A stretch of DNA of 64,000 nucleotides from Sphingomonas sp. Leaf230 (GTDB lineage: Bacteria > Pseudomonadota > Alphaproteobacteria > Sphingomonadales > Sphingomonadaceae), in NCBI RefSeq assembly GCF_001421745.1, contig NZ_LMKW01000012.1, positions 1 to 64,000 on the forward strand. The letters run 5' to 3'. Within the stretch, counting starts at the first letter, position 1. Every line of letters begins with the position of its first letter. Below the pieces are notes generated by a model. The model did no database searches, was not told where the DNA came from, and was given only the letters and a program-made list of their open reading frames with translations. Below, piece after piece: positions 27,222-36,384 of this stretch. A program made the position numbers and the translations under genes.

Positions 27222-27309
27222 GGGTTCCCTCCCCGAAATTGATGCCGCCTTGTAAATCCCATTCGCGTGACGGGTATAAAGAACGATATGCAGGTGCGTC
27301 GTATCAGCT

Positions 27310-28569
27310 TTAGCGCGCCTCGATCGGTCGCAGCGTCGGCAGCAGCAGCTGGATCCATCCGACCGCGAGCAGGTACGAGACGCTCGCGAAGAGGAACAGC
27401 GGGAGATACCCGAGCCCTGCGGTGAGTACGAGCCCCGCGACCTTGGCGATCACCATGCCGCCGACATTGCCGCTGAACGATCCGAATGCGGTCACGCGAC
27501 CGAGCTTGTCCTGTGGCACGACGTCGGCGATCAGCGCGAAGAGATTGGTCGAGAATGCCTGATGTGCGGCGAGCGTCAGTGCCATGAGCCCGATCGTGAT
27601 CGCGTAATTGCCTGCGTAGAGCACCAGCGGGATCGGCAGCACGCACAGCGCGGCGACCAACAAGATGCCTTTGCGTACCGCATTGACGCTGTAGCCGAGG
27701 CTCAGCAGCCGCGTCGAAACACCACCGCCGAGCAACGACCCGATCGCCGCGCCACCATAGGCAATCGCGAGCGGGATGCCGAGCGCGACGCCGGTCAGCC
27801 CATATTGCCGGTGGAAGAAGTCGGGCAGCCAGAACAGCAACAGCCACCACGTCGCGTCCGAAAGGATTTTCGCGCCCGCGACTGCCCAGGTCTGGCGGTT
27901 GCGGAGGATCGGTCCGTACTCGGTGAGCGGCGTGGCGCCCGTTTCGACCGGCATCTCGACCGGCTGGGGCGGGGAGAAGCGCACGCGCCGCGTCGCGATC
28001 AGCCAGACTGCAGCCCAGATAAGCCCCAGCGCACCTGCCGCCACGAACGTGCCCCGCCAGCCGACCAGGAGCGCGACGCCGGGAATCGCGAGCGGCGCCA
28101 GGATCGCACCGATGCTGTTGGCGGCATTGGTCGCGCCGAACCCGCTCGACCGCCAGTTCCTAGGCAGCACCGACGCGATCGTCTTGATCCCGGTCGGCGT
28201 CCCCATCGCCTCGGTCGCGCCGAGGCTGACGCGGATCATCACGAATTCGGTCATCGACCGCGCCCAGCCATGTGCCATCGCCGCGATGCTCCACGCCGCG
28301 ACGCCGATCGGGTTCGCCCATTTGACGCCGAGCTTGTCCACTATCCAGCCGGTGAACAGGAACGCGAACGCCGCGCCGCCCTGGAACCACGCGGCGAGCG
28401 TGCCGTAGTCGTCATCACTCCAGCCGAGGTCGGTGGCGATGATCGGCTTCAGGACGGAGATGATCTGGCGGTCGACGAGGTTGAGGATGCCGGCGGTGAC
28501 GACGAGCGCGAACAACAGCGCGCGGGCGCGGGCGCTGAGTTGCGCGACGGTCCTGGTAGGCTTGGTCAT
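27310..28569 (-). CDS. MFS transporter (anion:cation/hexuronate-type)
   Basis: A 419-residue inner-membrane secondary transporter with about 12 helices. The first helix region LNLVDRQIISVLKPIIATDLGWSDDDYGTL and the motif RVSLGATEAMGTPTGIKTIA resemble the anion:cation symporter group that takes up hexuronates and other acidic sugars. It precedes the TonB receptor on the same strand with 88 bases between, and lies downstream of the monooxygenase-reductase pair after a repeat-filled gap. A substrate that is a sugar acid or sulfonated sugar fits both the family and the context, but is inferred. Confidence 0.88.
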   Translation of the reverse strand: MTKPTRTVAQLSARARALLFALVVTAGILNLVDRQIISVLKPIIATDLGWSDDDYGTLAAWFQGGAAFAFLFTGWIVDKLGVKWANPIGVAAWSIAAMAHGWARSMTEFVMIRVSLGATEAMGTPTGIKTIASVLPRNWRSSGFGATNAANSIGAILAPLAIPGVALLVGWRGTFVAAGALGLIWAAVWLIATRRVRFSPPQPVEMPVETGATPLTEYGPILRNRQTWAVAGAKILSDATWWLLLFWLPDFFHRQYGLTGVALGIPLAIAYGGAAIGSLLGGGVSTRLLSLGYSVNAVRKGILLVAALCVLPIPLVLYAGNYAITIGLMALTLAAHQAFSTNLFALIADVVPQDKLGRVTAFGSFSGNVGGMVIAKVAGLVLTAGLGYLPLFLFASVSYLLAVGWIQLLLPTLRPIEAR

Positions 28570-28694
28570 ACGCGCTTAGCATGGACGAGGTGCGCGCGGT
28601 GGCCAGCCAGTTTCTCTTCGCCGAGCCGGTTATTTGGTTGCAGGGGGTGGGGCTCACTCCGGATTGGCTTGGCAGCCATCTCCTTCGAGCACCC

Positions 28695-28892
28695 TTGTTT
28701 CCCCGCCAAGGCGGGGATCCAGACTGGGCTCCCGCCTTCGCGGGAGAACAAGGAAGGGGACGGGGAAAGGGCATCGCCAACCCAATGCCACCCCGGCGGA
28801 GGCCGGGGCCCAATTGGAACGTCCCCAGTAACGACAGACCTTCCTACGTTACTACCGTCCCCCAATTGGGCCCCGGCCTTCGCCGGGGTGGT
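28695..28892. repeat. Type A palindrome followed by type B palindrome
   Basis: Type A (28695-28750) and type B (28788-28892) are 37 bases apart and fill most of the 347-base gap between the monooxygenase and MFS genes. Nothing else is visible there. A hairpin here could separate expression of the two parts of the minus-strand cluster. Confidence 0.85.
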
Positions 28893-28916
28893 CGATTGTT
28901 GGAGGGGTCGAGTTGC

Positions 28917-29984
28917 TCAGATCACCAAAGGCCCATGCGCGATCCGCGGCAACACATGCCGCGCAAACAGATCCGCCTCAGCCGCATGCGGATAACCAGA
29001 GAGAATAAACGCATCGATCCCCTCCGCCCGGTACGCATTCAGCTTAGCCAGTACCTGATCCGGATCGCCGACGATCGCCGCGCCGCAGCCCGAGCGGGCC
29101 CGTCCGATCCCGGTCCACAGGTTAGCCTCGGCATACCCATCGTCCGATCCTTCGCGCAGCTCGGCCTGACGCCGCACGCCAGCCGATTGCGAATCCAGCG
29201 AGCGCTCCCGAATCGCGCGACCCTCGGCATCGTCGAGCTTCGAGAGAAGCCGGTCGGCGGCAGCACGGGCTTCCGCCTCAGTCTCGCGCACGACGACATG
29301 CACTCGGTATCCGAACCGCAAAGTCCGACCGTGCTTTGCCGCCCGCGACCGTAGATCCGCAACGATCGCGCGGACCGCATCCATCGTATCCGGCCACATC
29401 AAATACACGTCGGCATTGGTCGCCGCCGCATCGCGCGCCGCTTCCGACAGCCCCCCAAAATACAGCGCCGGACACGTCCCCGACACCGTCGTAACCCGAG
29501 GCGGATCGACCTTCAACTTCCAGAACTCGCCATCATGATCGAGCGGCTTGCCATCGAGCAACGTCCGCAAGATATGCATCGCCTCGACCGTGCGCGCATA
29601 CCGCGGTGCGCTCTCCAGTTTCTCGCCCGGCAGGTCGCTGGAGATGATGTTGATTGCCAGCCGCCCGCCGAGCATCCGGTCGATCGTCGCGATTTGCCTG
29701 GCGAGTTGCGGCGGCCAGCTCTCACCGATCCGCACCGCCATCAGCAGCCGGAGCCGCTTCAGCATCGGCGCGATCCCCGCCGCGAACGCGGTCGTGTCGA
29801 TCCCCAGCGCATAGCCCGACGGCAGCAGGATATTGTCATAGCCCGCGGTTTCGGCCTGCATGACGATGTCGCGACAATGCTCCCAGTTCGATTTCAGCGC
29901 TTCGTCGGGCACGCCGAGAAACTCGTAGTCGTCGTCGCACAGCGCGGAGAACCAGCTGATTTCGCAAGGGGGCAAAACGGTCAT
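28917..29984 (-). CDS. LLM-class FMN-dependent monooxygenase, SsuD/SmoC-like
   Basis: A 355-residue luciferase-like TIM-barrel monooxygenase that would use FMNH2 and O2. It aligns by eye along its length with alkanesulfonate monooxygenase SsuD: YDNILLPSGYALG, RLRLLMAVRIGESWPPQLARQIATIDRMLGGRLAINIISSD, PALYFGGLSEAARDAAATNADVYLMW, FGYRVHVVVRETEAEA and IDAFILSGYPH. The C-terminal extension of SsuD is missing. No SsuABC transporter or flavin reductase is adjacent. Overlap by ATGA with the upstream aldo/keto reductase gene recalls the sulfoquinovose monooxygenase/6-oxo-glucose reductase pair SmoC/SmoB. The sulfonate substrate is inferred. Confidence 0.88.
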   Translation of the reverse strand: MTVLPPCEISWFSALCDDDYEFLGVPDEALKSNWEHCRDIVMQAETAGYDNILLPSGYALGIDTTAFAAGIAPMLKRLRLLMAVRIGESWPPQLARQIATIDRMLGGRLAINIISSDLPGEKLESAPRYARTVEAMHILRTLLDGKPLDHDGEFWKLKVDPPRVTTVSGTCPALYFGGLSEAARDAAATNADVYLMWPDTMDAVRAIVADLRSRAAKHGRTLRFGYRVHVVVRETEAEARAAADRLLSKLDDAEGRAIRERSLDSQSAGVRRQAELREGSDDGYAEANLWTGIGRARSGCGAAIVGDPDQVLAKLNAYRAEGIDAFILSGYPHAAEADLFARHVLPRIAHGPLVI

Positions 29985-30874
29985 GGCAGATTCTCACCCA
30001 TCCCGGCTTGCAGCACCGCATACCATTCGGGACGCGTCCACTCGACCTTGTACGCGTCCGCCGACGCCGCGATCCGCGCCGGGGTCTGCGACCCGACGAT
30101 CGGAATGATCCGCGCGGGATGCGCCATGATCCACGCCAGCGTCGCGGTTGCAGCATCGACGCCGTAGCGCGCGCCATGCTCGGCCAGCAGCTTGGCCGCC
30201 GGATGATCGCCCTGCGCCAGCCGCCCGCCCCCGAGCGGCGACCACGCCATCACCGCGACATCGAGCCGTATCGCCTGGTCGAGCGTCCCGTCGAACAGCG
30301 GCGCAGTCCGCAGCGGCGAGAACTCGGGCTGCGTGCTGACGATCGGCTGGCCCAGGAAAGCCTGCAACGCGTCGAACTCGTCCACGCTGTAGTTCGACAC
30401 GCCGATGCTGCGGATCTTGCCCGCCTCGACCATCCGCGTCAGCGTTTCGGCCACCTCGTGCGGATGCGTAAGGAAATCGCGACGGTGGATCTGATACAGG
30501 TCGACCTGCTCGACGCCGATCCGCGTCAGCGACGCCTCGAGCGCATCGGCTAGATACGTCGCGCTCGAATTATACGGGATGCCGGGACGGATGCCCGCCT
30601 TGGTTGCGATCACCATTTTCGCACGCAATGACCGGTCTTCGGCCAGCGCACGCCCGAACAGCGCCTCCGCCGAACCGAACCCGGCGGGCACGTCGCAGCC
30701 ATAGATGTCGGCGGTGTCGAAGAAGTTGATCCCCGCCCCCAAGGCTGCCTCGATCATGGCGTGGACCGGCGCGACCTCTCCGGCCAGCCGCCACATGCCC
30801 CAGGCTATCGGCGAAACAAGGATTTCGCTCTTGCCGAGCGGGCGGAGGTCGTTGGAAAGGCGGATCGTCGTCAT
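29981..30874 (-). CDS. Aldo/keto reductase (possible SmoB-like)
   Basis: A 297-residue NAD(P)H-dependent TIM-barrel oxidoreductase. The catalytic tetrad is visible as Asp53, Tyr58 (FFDTADIYG), Lys92 (TKAG) and His130 (QIH). SIGVSNYSVDEF and PIVGSQTPARI match the cofactor-binding end. ATG 30874 was chosen because the conserved core starts soon after; an ATG at 30886 is possible. Its stop overlaps the monooxygenase start (ATGA), so the two proteins are made together and probably act in sequence, for example reducing the aldehyde made by desulfonation. It is divergent from the Gfo/Idh gene with about 30 bases between. Confidence 0.87.
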   Translation of the reverse strand: MTTIRLSNDLRPLGKSEILVSPIAWGMWRLAGEVAPVHAMIEAALGAGINFFDTADIYGCDVPAGFGSAEALFGRALAEDRSLRAKMVIATKAGIRPGIPYNSSATYLADALEASLTRIGVEQVDLYQIHRRDFLTHPHEVAETLTRMVEAGKIRSIGVSNYSVDEFDALQAFLGQPIVSTQPEFSPLRTAPLFDGTLDQAIRLDVAVMAWSPLGGGRLAQGDHPAAKLLAEHGARYGVDAATATLAWIMAHPARIIPIVGSQTPARIAASADAYKVEWTRPEWYAVLQAGMGENLP

Positions 30875-30904
30875 GCAGGCGGCCATGGCATAGGGAATGA
30901 CAGC

Positions 30905-32005
30905 TTGGTAGCCACGATCAGATACGGCGTCGTCGGAACGGGCATGATGGGCGTCGAACACCTTCGCAACCTGGCGATCCTGCCGGGCGCGGAGATCGTC
31001 GCGATCGCCGATCCGGTCGCGACCTCGATCGACTGGGCGACGGATGCACTGGGCGAAGCCCTCGGCGACCGTGCCGCCAATGTCGCGCGGTTCGACAGCG
31101 TCGAGGCGTTCGCGAAGAGCGCCGACGTCGACGCGATCATCATCGCCTCGCCCAACAACACGCACCGCGACGTGCTCGAGCGGCTGTTCGACATGAACGC
31201 CGCGATCCTCTGCGAAAAGCCGCTGGCGACGACGATCGAGGACGCCCGCTGGATGGTCGAGCGCGCCGCCACTCACGCAAAGCCGTTCTGGACCGGGATG
31301 GAGTATCGCTTCATGCCCCCCGCCGCCGCCTTCATCGAGCAGGTTCACTCAGGACGCGTCGGTCGGCTCCAAATGCTCTCGATCCGCGAACACCGCTTTC
31401 CGTTCCTCCCCAAGGTCGGCGATTGGAACCGCTTCTCGGCCAATACCGGCGGCACGATGGTCGAGAAATGCTGCCACTTCTTCGACCTGATGCGACTGAT
31501 CGTCGGCTCGGAAGCGGTCCGCGTATATTGCTCGGGCGCAATGGACGTGAACCATCTCGACGAACGCTATGACGGCCAGCGGCCCGACATCATCGACAAC
31601 AGTTTCACGACCGTCGACTTCGCCAACGGCGTGCGCGCAATGCTCGACCTCAGCATGTTCGCCGACGGTGCCGAGAACCAGGAGGAAATGTCCGCCACCG
31701 GCGACGCCGCTCGCCTCGACGTGCTGATCCCCGCAGGCGAACTGGTCTACTCCCCCCGCGTCGGTTTCCTGAACCCGAAGCAGGTCGAGCGTACCCACGT
31801 TGCCGTAGACCCCGCCGCCAAAGCCGCCGGCTCGCACGAAGGCGCGACCTACTACCAGCACGCTGCGTTCGCTGCAGCGGTCCGCGGGGAGGGGCCGGTC
31901 CAAGTCACCGCGGAGGACGGCCTGCGCGCCGTAGCGATCGGCACCGCTGCCGAGATCAGTGCCCGCGAGCACCGCGTCGTGCAAATGACCGAACTGGGGC
32001 TATAG
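30905..32005 (+). CDS. Gfo/Idh/MocA family NAD-binding protein
   Basis: A 366-residue protein with an N-terminal Rossmann fold (YGVVGTGMMG, residues 7-16), the EKPL cofactor/catalytic Lys motif (residues 104-107) and a C-terminal domain with GGTMVEKCCHFFDLM (residues 182-196) and DVNHLDERYDG. It may be a sugar dehydrogenase. NAD-dependent glycosidases (GH109/GH188 type, including sulfoquinovosidases) share this fold. The start was set at TTG 30905 with AGGGAA upstream; no ATG fits. It heads a plus-strand run with ADH and a second aldo/keto reductase. Dehydrogenase versus glycosidase cannot be settled from sequence alone. Confidence 0.82.
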   Translation: MVATIRYGVVGTGMMGVEHLRNLAILPGAEIVAIADPVATSIDWATDALGEALGDRAANVARFDSVEAFAKSADVDAIIIASPNNTHRDVLERLFDMNAAILCEKPLATTIEDARWMVERAATHAKPFWTGMEYRFMPPAAAFIEQVHSGRVGRLQMLSIREHRFPFLPKVGDWNRFSANTGGTMVEKCCHFFDLMRLIVGSEAVRVYCSGAMDVNHLDERYDGQRPDIIDNSFTTVDFANGVRAMLDLSMFADGAENQEEMSATGDAARLDVLIPAGELVYSPRVGFLNPKQVERTHVAVDPAAKAAGSHEGATYYQHAAFAAAVRGEGPVQVTAEDGLRAVAIGTAAEISAREHRVVQMTELGL

Positions 32006-32047
32006 GATCTACTCCGACAGACCATCGCCACGCCGAGGAAGACCGTC

Positions 32048-33061
32048 ATGAAATCGCTGGTTTGCGCCGCGCCGGGATCGCTTATGGTCGCCGACCGGCC
32101 GATGCCCCGTCGCGAGGAGGGCGACGTCCTGATCAGGATGCGCCGTGCCGGGCTCTGCGGGACGGACTATCACATCTATGCCGGGACGCAGCCTTATCTG
32201 TCCTATCCGCGCCTGATCGGCCACGAGCTGGCGGGCGAAGTCGTCGAAGCACCGACCGGCTCCCGCTTCACGCCCGGACAGATCGTCACGGTCAATCCGT
32301 ACGGGGCCTGCGGTCACTGCATCGCCTGCCGCCGCAACCGACCGAATTGCTGCGTCAACATCGCGGTGCTCGGCGTCCATACCGATGGCGGCATGTGCGA
32401 ATGGCTTGCCGTTCCCGAGGCATCGGTCGTCGATGCGCAGGGATTGTCGCTGGACCAGGCAGCGATGGTCGAGTTCCTGGCGATCGGCGCGCATGCGGTA
32501 CAGCGCGCCCAGCCCACACCCGATGCGCGGATATTGGTCACGGGGGCAGGCCCGATCGGTGTCGCCACCGCGCTGTTCGCCCGGATCATGGGCGTCGCGT
32601 CGGTCACTTTCCTCGATACGCGTGCAACCCGGCTCGCGTTCGTTCGTGATCAACTGGGTTTCGAGACCATCGTGGTCGCCGACGGCGGCACGACCGAGGC
32701 TCTTCGCGCAATGAGCGATGGCGACATGTTCGATGTCGTGTTCGACGCCACCGGCAACATCCACGCGATGCGCGGCGGCCTGATGCACGTGGCGCACGGC
32801 GGCACCTATGTCCTGGTCGGACTGTGCAAGGACGATCTGATCTTTTCCGATCCGGAATTCCACAAGCGCGAGACGACGTTGCTCGCCAGCCGGAACGCGC
32901 TGTCGAGCGATTTCGACCACGTCATCGCAAGCATCCGCGACGGCTCGATCCCGACTTCGGTCCTGCAGACGCACGCGTTGACGCTGGAGGACGCACCACG
33001 GCGCGTTCCAGCCTTGATCGCCGAAGCGGACAGCGTGATGAAGGCGATCATCTCGATCTAG
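32048..33061 (+). CDS. Zinc-dependent medium-chain alcohol/polyol dehydrogenase
   Basis: A 337-residue MDR-family dehydrogenase. Catalytic zinc ligands are visible as Cys37 (GLCGTD) and His59-Glu60 (GHE). The structural zinc lobe has Cys88, Cys91, Cys94 and Cys102, and the cofactor fold starts VTGAGPIGVA. It resembles sorbitol, galactonate and L-fuconate-type dehydrogenases rather than ethanol dehydrogenase. GAGGAAG precedes the ATG. It lies 42 bases after the Gfo/Idh gene and 71 before the aldo/keto reductase, so these three are probably one operon for oxidising a sugar or sugar acid. Confidence 0.88.
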   Translation: MKSLVCAAPGSLMVADRPMPRREEGDVLIRMRRAGLCGTDYHIYAGTQPYLSYPRLIGHELAGEVVEAPTGSRFTPGQIVTVNPYGACGHCIACRRNRPNCCVNIAVLGVHTDGGMCEWLAVPEASVVDAQGLSLDQAAMVEFLAIGAHAVQRAQPTPDARILVTGAGPIGVATALFARIMGVASVTFLDTRATRLAFVRDQLGFETIVVADGGTTEALRAMSDGDMFDVVFDATGNIHAMRGGLMHVAHGGTYVLVGLCKDDLIFSDPEFHKRETTLLASRNALSSDFDHVIASIRDGSIPTSVLQTHALTLEDAPRRVPALIAEADSVMKAIISI

Positions 33062-33132
33062 CCTGGCCATGCTTCGAGAGGCATGGTTTCGATCGATCCG
33101 GAGCGCGAGAGGAAGTGCCGATCTCCCCGAAC

Positions 33133-34164
33133 ATGTGCATCGCTTCTCGTCCCGTCGGCGGTACCGGACTGTCCGTGGCCGAACTCGGGTTTGGTTCGGC
33201 AACGCTCGGTAATTTGTACGATCCGGTATCCGACGCCGACGCACAGGCCGCCATTGCCGCGGGGCTGGAGGCAGGCCTGCGCTATTTCGATACCGCGCCG
33301 CACTATGGTCGCGGCCTGTCCGAGCGACGGCTTGGCGACGGATTGCGCCAGCAGCGCGACGTCACCGTGTCGACCAAGGTTGGTAGGTTGATGATGCCGG
33401 ACGCGAGCATCGGCGACGACCGCGAACGCGACGGGTTCCGATCGCCGATGCCGTTCCGCATGCACTATGACTATAGCTACGACGGCATCCTGCGCAGCCA
33501 CGACCACAGCCTACAGCGCCTGGGCCTTGCCCGGATTGACCTGCTCTATGTCCACGACATCGGCCAACGGACCCACGGCGAAGCTGCGGCGCATTATTGG
33601 GAACAACTGACGGCCGGCGGCGGCTTGCGGGCGCTCGATCGCTTGCGGACGGAAGGGCTAATCTCGGGCTTCGGCGTGGGCGTCAACGAGATCGCCATAT
33701 GCCTGGACGTGATGCGCGAGATGCCGATCGACGTGATTTTGCTGGCCGGGCGGTACACGTTGCTGGAGCAGGATGCGCTGGACGTGCTGTTCCCGGCGTG
33801 CGCGGAAGCGGGAACGTCGATTGTGATCGGTGGGCCGTATAACAGCGGGATACTCGCGACCGGCACGAAGGCGGGCGGTCCGCTCCATTACGACTATGCC
33901 GCCGCACTCGACGGCGTGATTGCGAAAGTCCGCGCGATCGAGGCGGTCGCGGATCGGCATGCGGTTCGCCTGCCCGCCGCGGCGTTGCGCTTCTGCCTTG
34001 CCCACCCACGCGTTGCGAGCGTCATTCCCGGACTCGGAAGCGCGCAGCGGGTCGCCGAGACCGTCGACCTCTACTACGAGGTCATTCCCGACGATTTCTG
34101 GCTAGAGTTATGCCATCTGAACCTGCTGCGCGAGGATGCCCCGGTGCCTGTCGCCGCACCTTGA
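33133..34164 (+). CDS. Aldo/keto reductase, aldose 1-dehydrogenase (L-fucose/D-threo-aldose type)
   Basis: A 343-residue TIM-barrel oxidoreductase. Tetrad: Asp53 and Tyr58 (YFDTAPHYG), Lys82 (TKVGR), His141 (YVHD). The insertion PFRMHYDYSYDGILRSHDHSLQRLGL is typical of the D-threo-aldose/L-fucose 1-dehydrogenase group, which makes aldonolactones from free aldoses. The start ATG 33133 follows homologue length; a GTG at 33115 is an alternative. It is the last gene before a tRNA gene. In the cluster it would oxidise a sugar released by the preceding enzymes. Confidence 0.88.
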   Translation: MCIASRPVGGTGLSVAELGFGSATLGNLYDPVSDADAQAAIAAGLEAGLRYFDTAPHYGRGLSERRLGDGLRQQRDVTVSTKVGRLMMPDASIGDDRERDGFRSPMPFRMHYDYSYDGILRSHDHSLQRLGLARIDLLYVHDIGQRTHGEAAAHYWEQLTAGGGLRALDRLRTEGLISGFGVGVNEIAICLDVMREMPIDVILLAGRYTLLEQDALDVLFPACAEAGTSIVIGGPYNSGILATGTKAGGPLHYDYAAALDGVIAKVRAIEAVADRHAVRLPAAALRFCLAHPRVASVIPGLGSAQRVAETVDLYYEVIPDDFWLELCHLNLLREDAPVPVAAP

Positions 34165-34267
34165 GATCAGGCGATCGTCACGTCGCCAGCGCGCGAGCTT
34201 TGCCGAGCCCGACCAAGGTCGGTGTCCCCGCAGGGAATGGTCGTCACGGTGACATACAGGAAGAAAA

Positions 34268-34342
<75 letters not shown>

Positions 34343-34431
34343 ACTCGCTGGCATCGCTGCCGGCGGAGTGGGGCTAAGAGACGAGGGCGGGATGATTGTC
34401 AAGGCACCGCACCGCAATGTAGGGCATATTT

Positions 34432-34569
34432 ATGGATGATCGGGATCGAAAGGCGGCGGAGAAGGCCGAGCGCATGGCCGCCGCGCTGCGCGAGAACCTG
34501 CGGCGCAGGAAGGCGCAGGCGCGCGCCGTCGGGGCGGCGCCTGCGACCAAGGATGATTCCTCTAGTTGA
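34432..34569 (+). CDS. 45-residue highly charged small protein
   Basis: MDDRDRKAAEKAERMAAALR... is a single predicted helix rich in Arg, Lys, Glu and Ala, ending in an acidic Asp-Asp-Ser tail. AGGG lies 8 bases before the ATG. Similar small basic helices with an LRRRKAQAR core are common hypothetical proteins in alphaproteobacteria, and the coding pattern here (GCC/GCG-rich wobble) looks real. It may bind nucleic acid, but no function is known. It is convergent with the peptidase gene, leaving only six bases between stops. Confidence 0.65.
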   Translation: MDDRDRKAAEKAERMAAALRENLRRRKAQARAVGAAPATKDDSSS

Positions 34570-34575
34570 CCGCCC

Positions 34576-36384
34576 TTAAGACAATCGCGCGCATTTGGCG
34601 GTGAGCCAGGCGCGATCCGCCGCGTCGGTCATTTCCGGGGTCAGGACCGCCAGCACCTGTGCATGATAGTCGTCGACCCATTGGCGCTCTTCGGACGTCA
34701 GCAACGCCGGCTCGATCAGCGTGCGTTCTATCGGGCAGAAGGTGAGCGTCTCGAAGCCCAGCATCTCCCGGTCGGCGCCGGGAATGGCGCGCGGTTCGAT
34801 CAGGATCAGATTCTCGATGCGGATGCCGTATTCACCCGCCTTGTAATAGCCGGGCTCGTTCGACAGCATCATGCCGGCACGCAGGGGCTCCATCGCCGCG
34901 CCGCCGGGATAATTGGGCGAGGCAATCCGCTGCGGACCCTCGTGCACCGCGAGATACGCGCCGATGCCGTGACCGGTGCCGTGCGCGAAATCGAGGCCAG
35001 CTTCCCACAGCGGACGGCGCGCGAACGCATCGATCTGGCCACCCATCGTGCCGTCTGGGAACACCGCCGTTGCGATGCCGATATGCCCCTTCAGGACGCG
35101 CGTGAAGCGGTCGCGCATCTCTTCGGTCGGTTCGCCGATTGGCATCACGCGCGTCACGTCGGTGGTGCCGTCCGCATACTGGCCGCCGGAATCGATCAGG
35201 TAGAGCTGGCCGGGTTCGATCGGCGCGCTCGATTCCTCGGTGACGTGGTAGTGCGGGATCGCACCGTGTGGGCCGGTGGCGGAGATCGTGTCGAACGAGG
35301 TGTCCTTGAGGACGCCGGTCTGTTCGCGGAAGGCTAGCAGCTTGGCGGCGGCGCTGAGTTCGGTCTGGCCGCCTTTCACGCATTCGCTCTCGACCCAGCG
35401 GAGGAAGCGTGCGAGCGCGGCGCCGTCGCGGGCGGAGGCCGTACGATGCCCGGCGATCTCGACCGGGTTCTTGATGGCCTTGGCGAGGACGACGGGGTCG
35501 CGCAGGGGAAGGATCTTCGCGCCGCCGGCCTGCAGCGCCTGGGTGATCGCCGCGACTGCTCGCTCGGGGTCGGCGGCGACGCGCTTGCCGGCATAGGTGG
35601 CGAGCGCGGCGGCGAAAGCGGTGCGGTCGTGGAGGCGGACCGCGTTGCCGAGATGCTGGCGGACCGCGTCGTCGAGCTTGTCGGGGGCGACGAACAGGTC
35701 GGTCGTGCCGTCCGCGCCGACGATCGCATAGGACAGCGCTACGGGGGTGTGGTCGACGTCGCCGCCGCGGACGTTGAGCGCCCACGCGATCGAATCGAGC
35801 GCGGTGAGGATGACCGCGTCGGCGAGGTGCTCGGAGAGCCAGTCGGCGATTTTTGCACGCTTTTCGGCAGACGAGGCGCCGGTGAACTCGTCCGGCTGGA
35901 CCGTCAGTTTTGCAGGCGAGGGGGCTGGGCGATCGGTCCAGATCGCATCGATCGGGTTGATCTCGACCGCGACCAGCGTCGCGCTGCGGTCTGCTAGGGC
36001 GGTGGTGGCGTCGGCGACCCAGGTCCCGGTGTGCAGCCACGGGTCGTAACCGATCCGACCGCCCTCGGGAGCGTATTTGCCGAGCCACGCGGCGGGGTTG
36101 GTCTGCGGCACGGGCTCATAGTCCCACTGCGCACCATCGACCTGCTCGCGGACCTGGATCGTGTAGCGACCGTCGGTGAAGATCGCGGCGCGATCGGCGA
36201 GGACGACCGCGGTGCCGGCTGAGCCGCCGAAGCCGGTGAGCCAAGCGAGGCGCTGCGCGTAGCCGCCGACATATTCGCTCATGTGTTCATCGGTGAGCGG
36301 GATGACGAAACCGTCGAGAGTATCGGCAGTTAGCTGGGCGCGGAGGGCCGCGAGGCGGTCGGCTAAGCGGGCGGTAGGGGTCAT
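34576..36384 (-). CDS. Aminopeptidase P family protein (Xaa-Pro aminopeptidase, M24B)
   Basis: A 602-residue cytoplasmic metallopeptidase that removes N-terminal residues before proline. It has the three-domain layout of the long (eukaryote-like) form: two creatinase-N-like domains (about residues 8-310), then the pita-bread catalytic domain. Metal ligands are visible as Asp in LIDSGGQYADGTTD (both Asp), His in GTGHGIG, and Glu in SNEPGYY and GIRIENL. The C-terminal extension after residue 540 is normal for this class. ATG at 36384. Confidence 0.92.
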   Translation of the reverse strand: MTPTARLADRLAALRAQLTADTLDGFVIPLTDEHMSEYVGGYAQRLAWLTGFGGSAGTAVVLADRAAIFTDGRYTIQVREQVDGAQWDYEPVPQTNPAAWLGKYAPEGGRIGYDPWLHTGTWVADATTALADRSATLVAVEINPIDAIWTDRPAPSPAKLTVQPDEFTGASSAEKRAKIADWLSEHLADAVILTALDSIAWALNVRGGDVDHTPVALSYAIVGADGTTDLFVAPDKLDDAVRQHLGNAVRLHDRTAFAAALATYAGKRVAADPERAVAAITQALQAGGAKILPLRDPVVLAKAIKNPVEIAGHRTASARDGAALARFLRWVESECVKGGQTELSAAAKLLAFREQTGVLKDTSFDTISATGPHGAIPHYHVTEESSAPIEPGQLYLIDSGGQYADGTTDVTRVMPIGEPTEEMRDRFTRVLKGHIGIATAVFPDGTMGGQIDAFARRPLWEAGLDFAHGTGHGIGAYLAVHEGPQRIASPNYPGGAAMEPLRAGMMLSNEPGYYKAGEYGIRIENLILIEPRAIPGADREMLGFETLTFCPIERTLIEPALLTSEERQWVDDYHAQVLAVLTPEMTDAADRAWLTAKCARLS

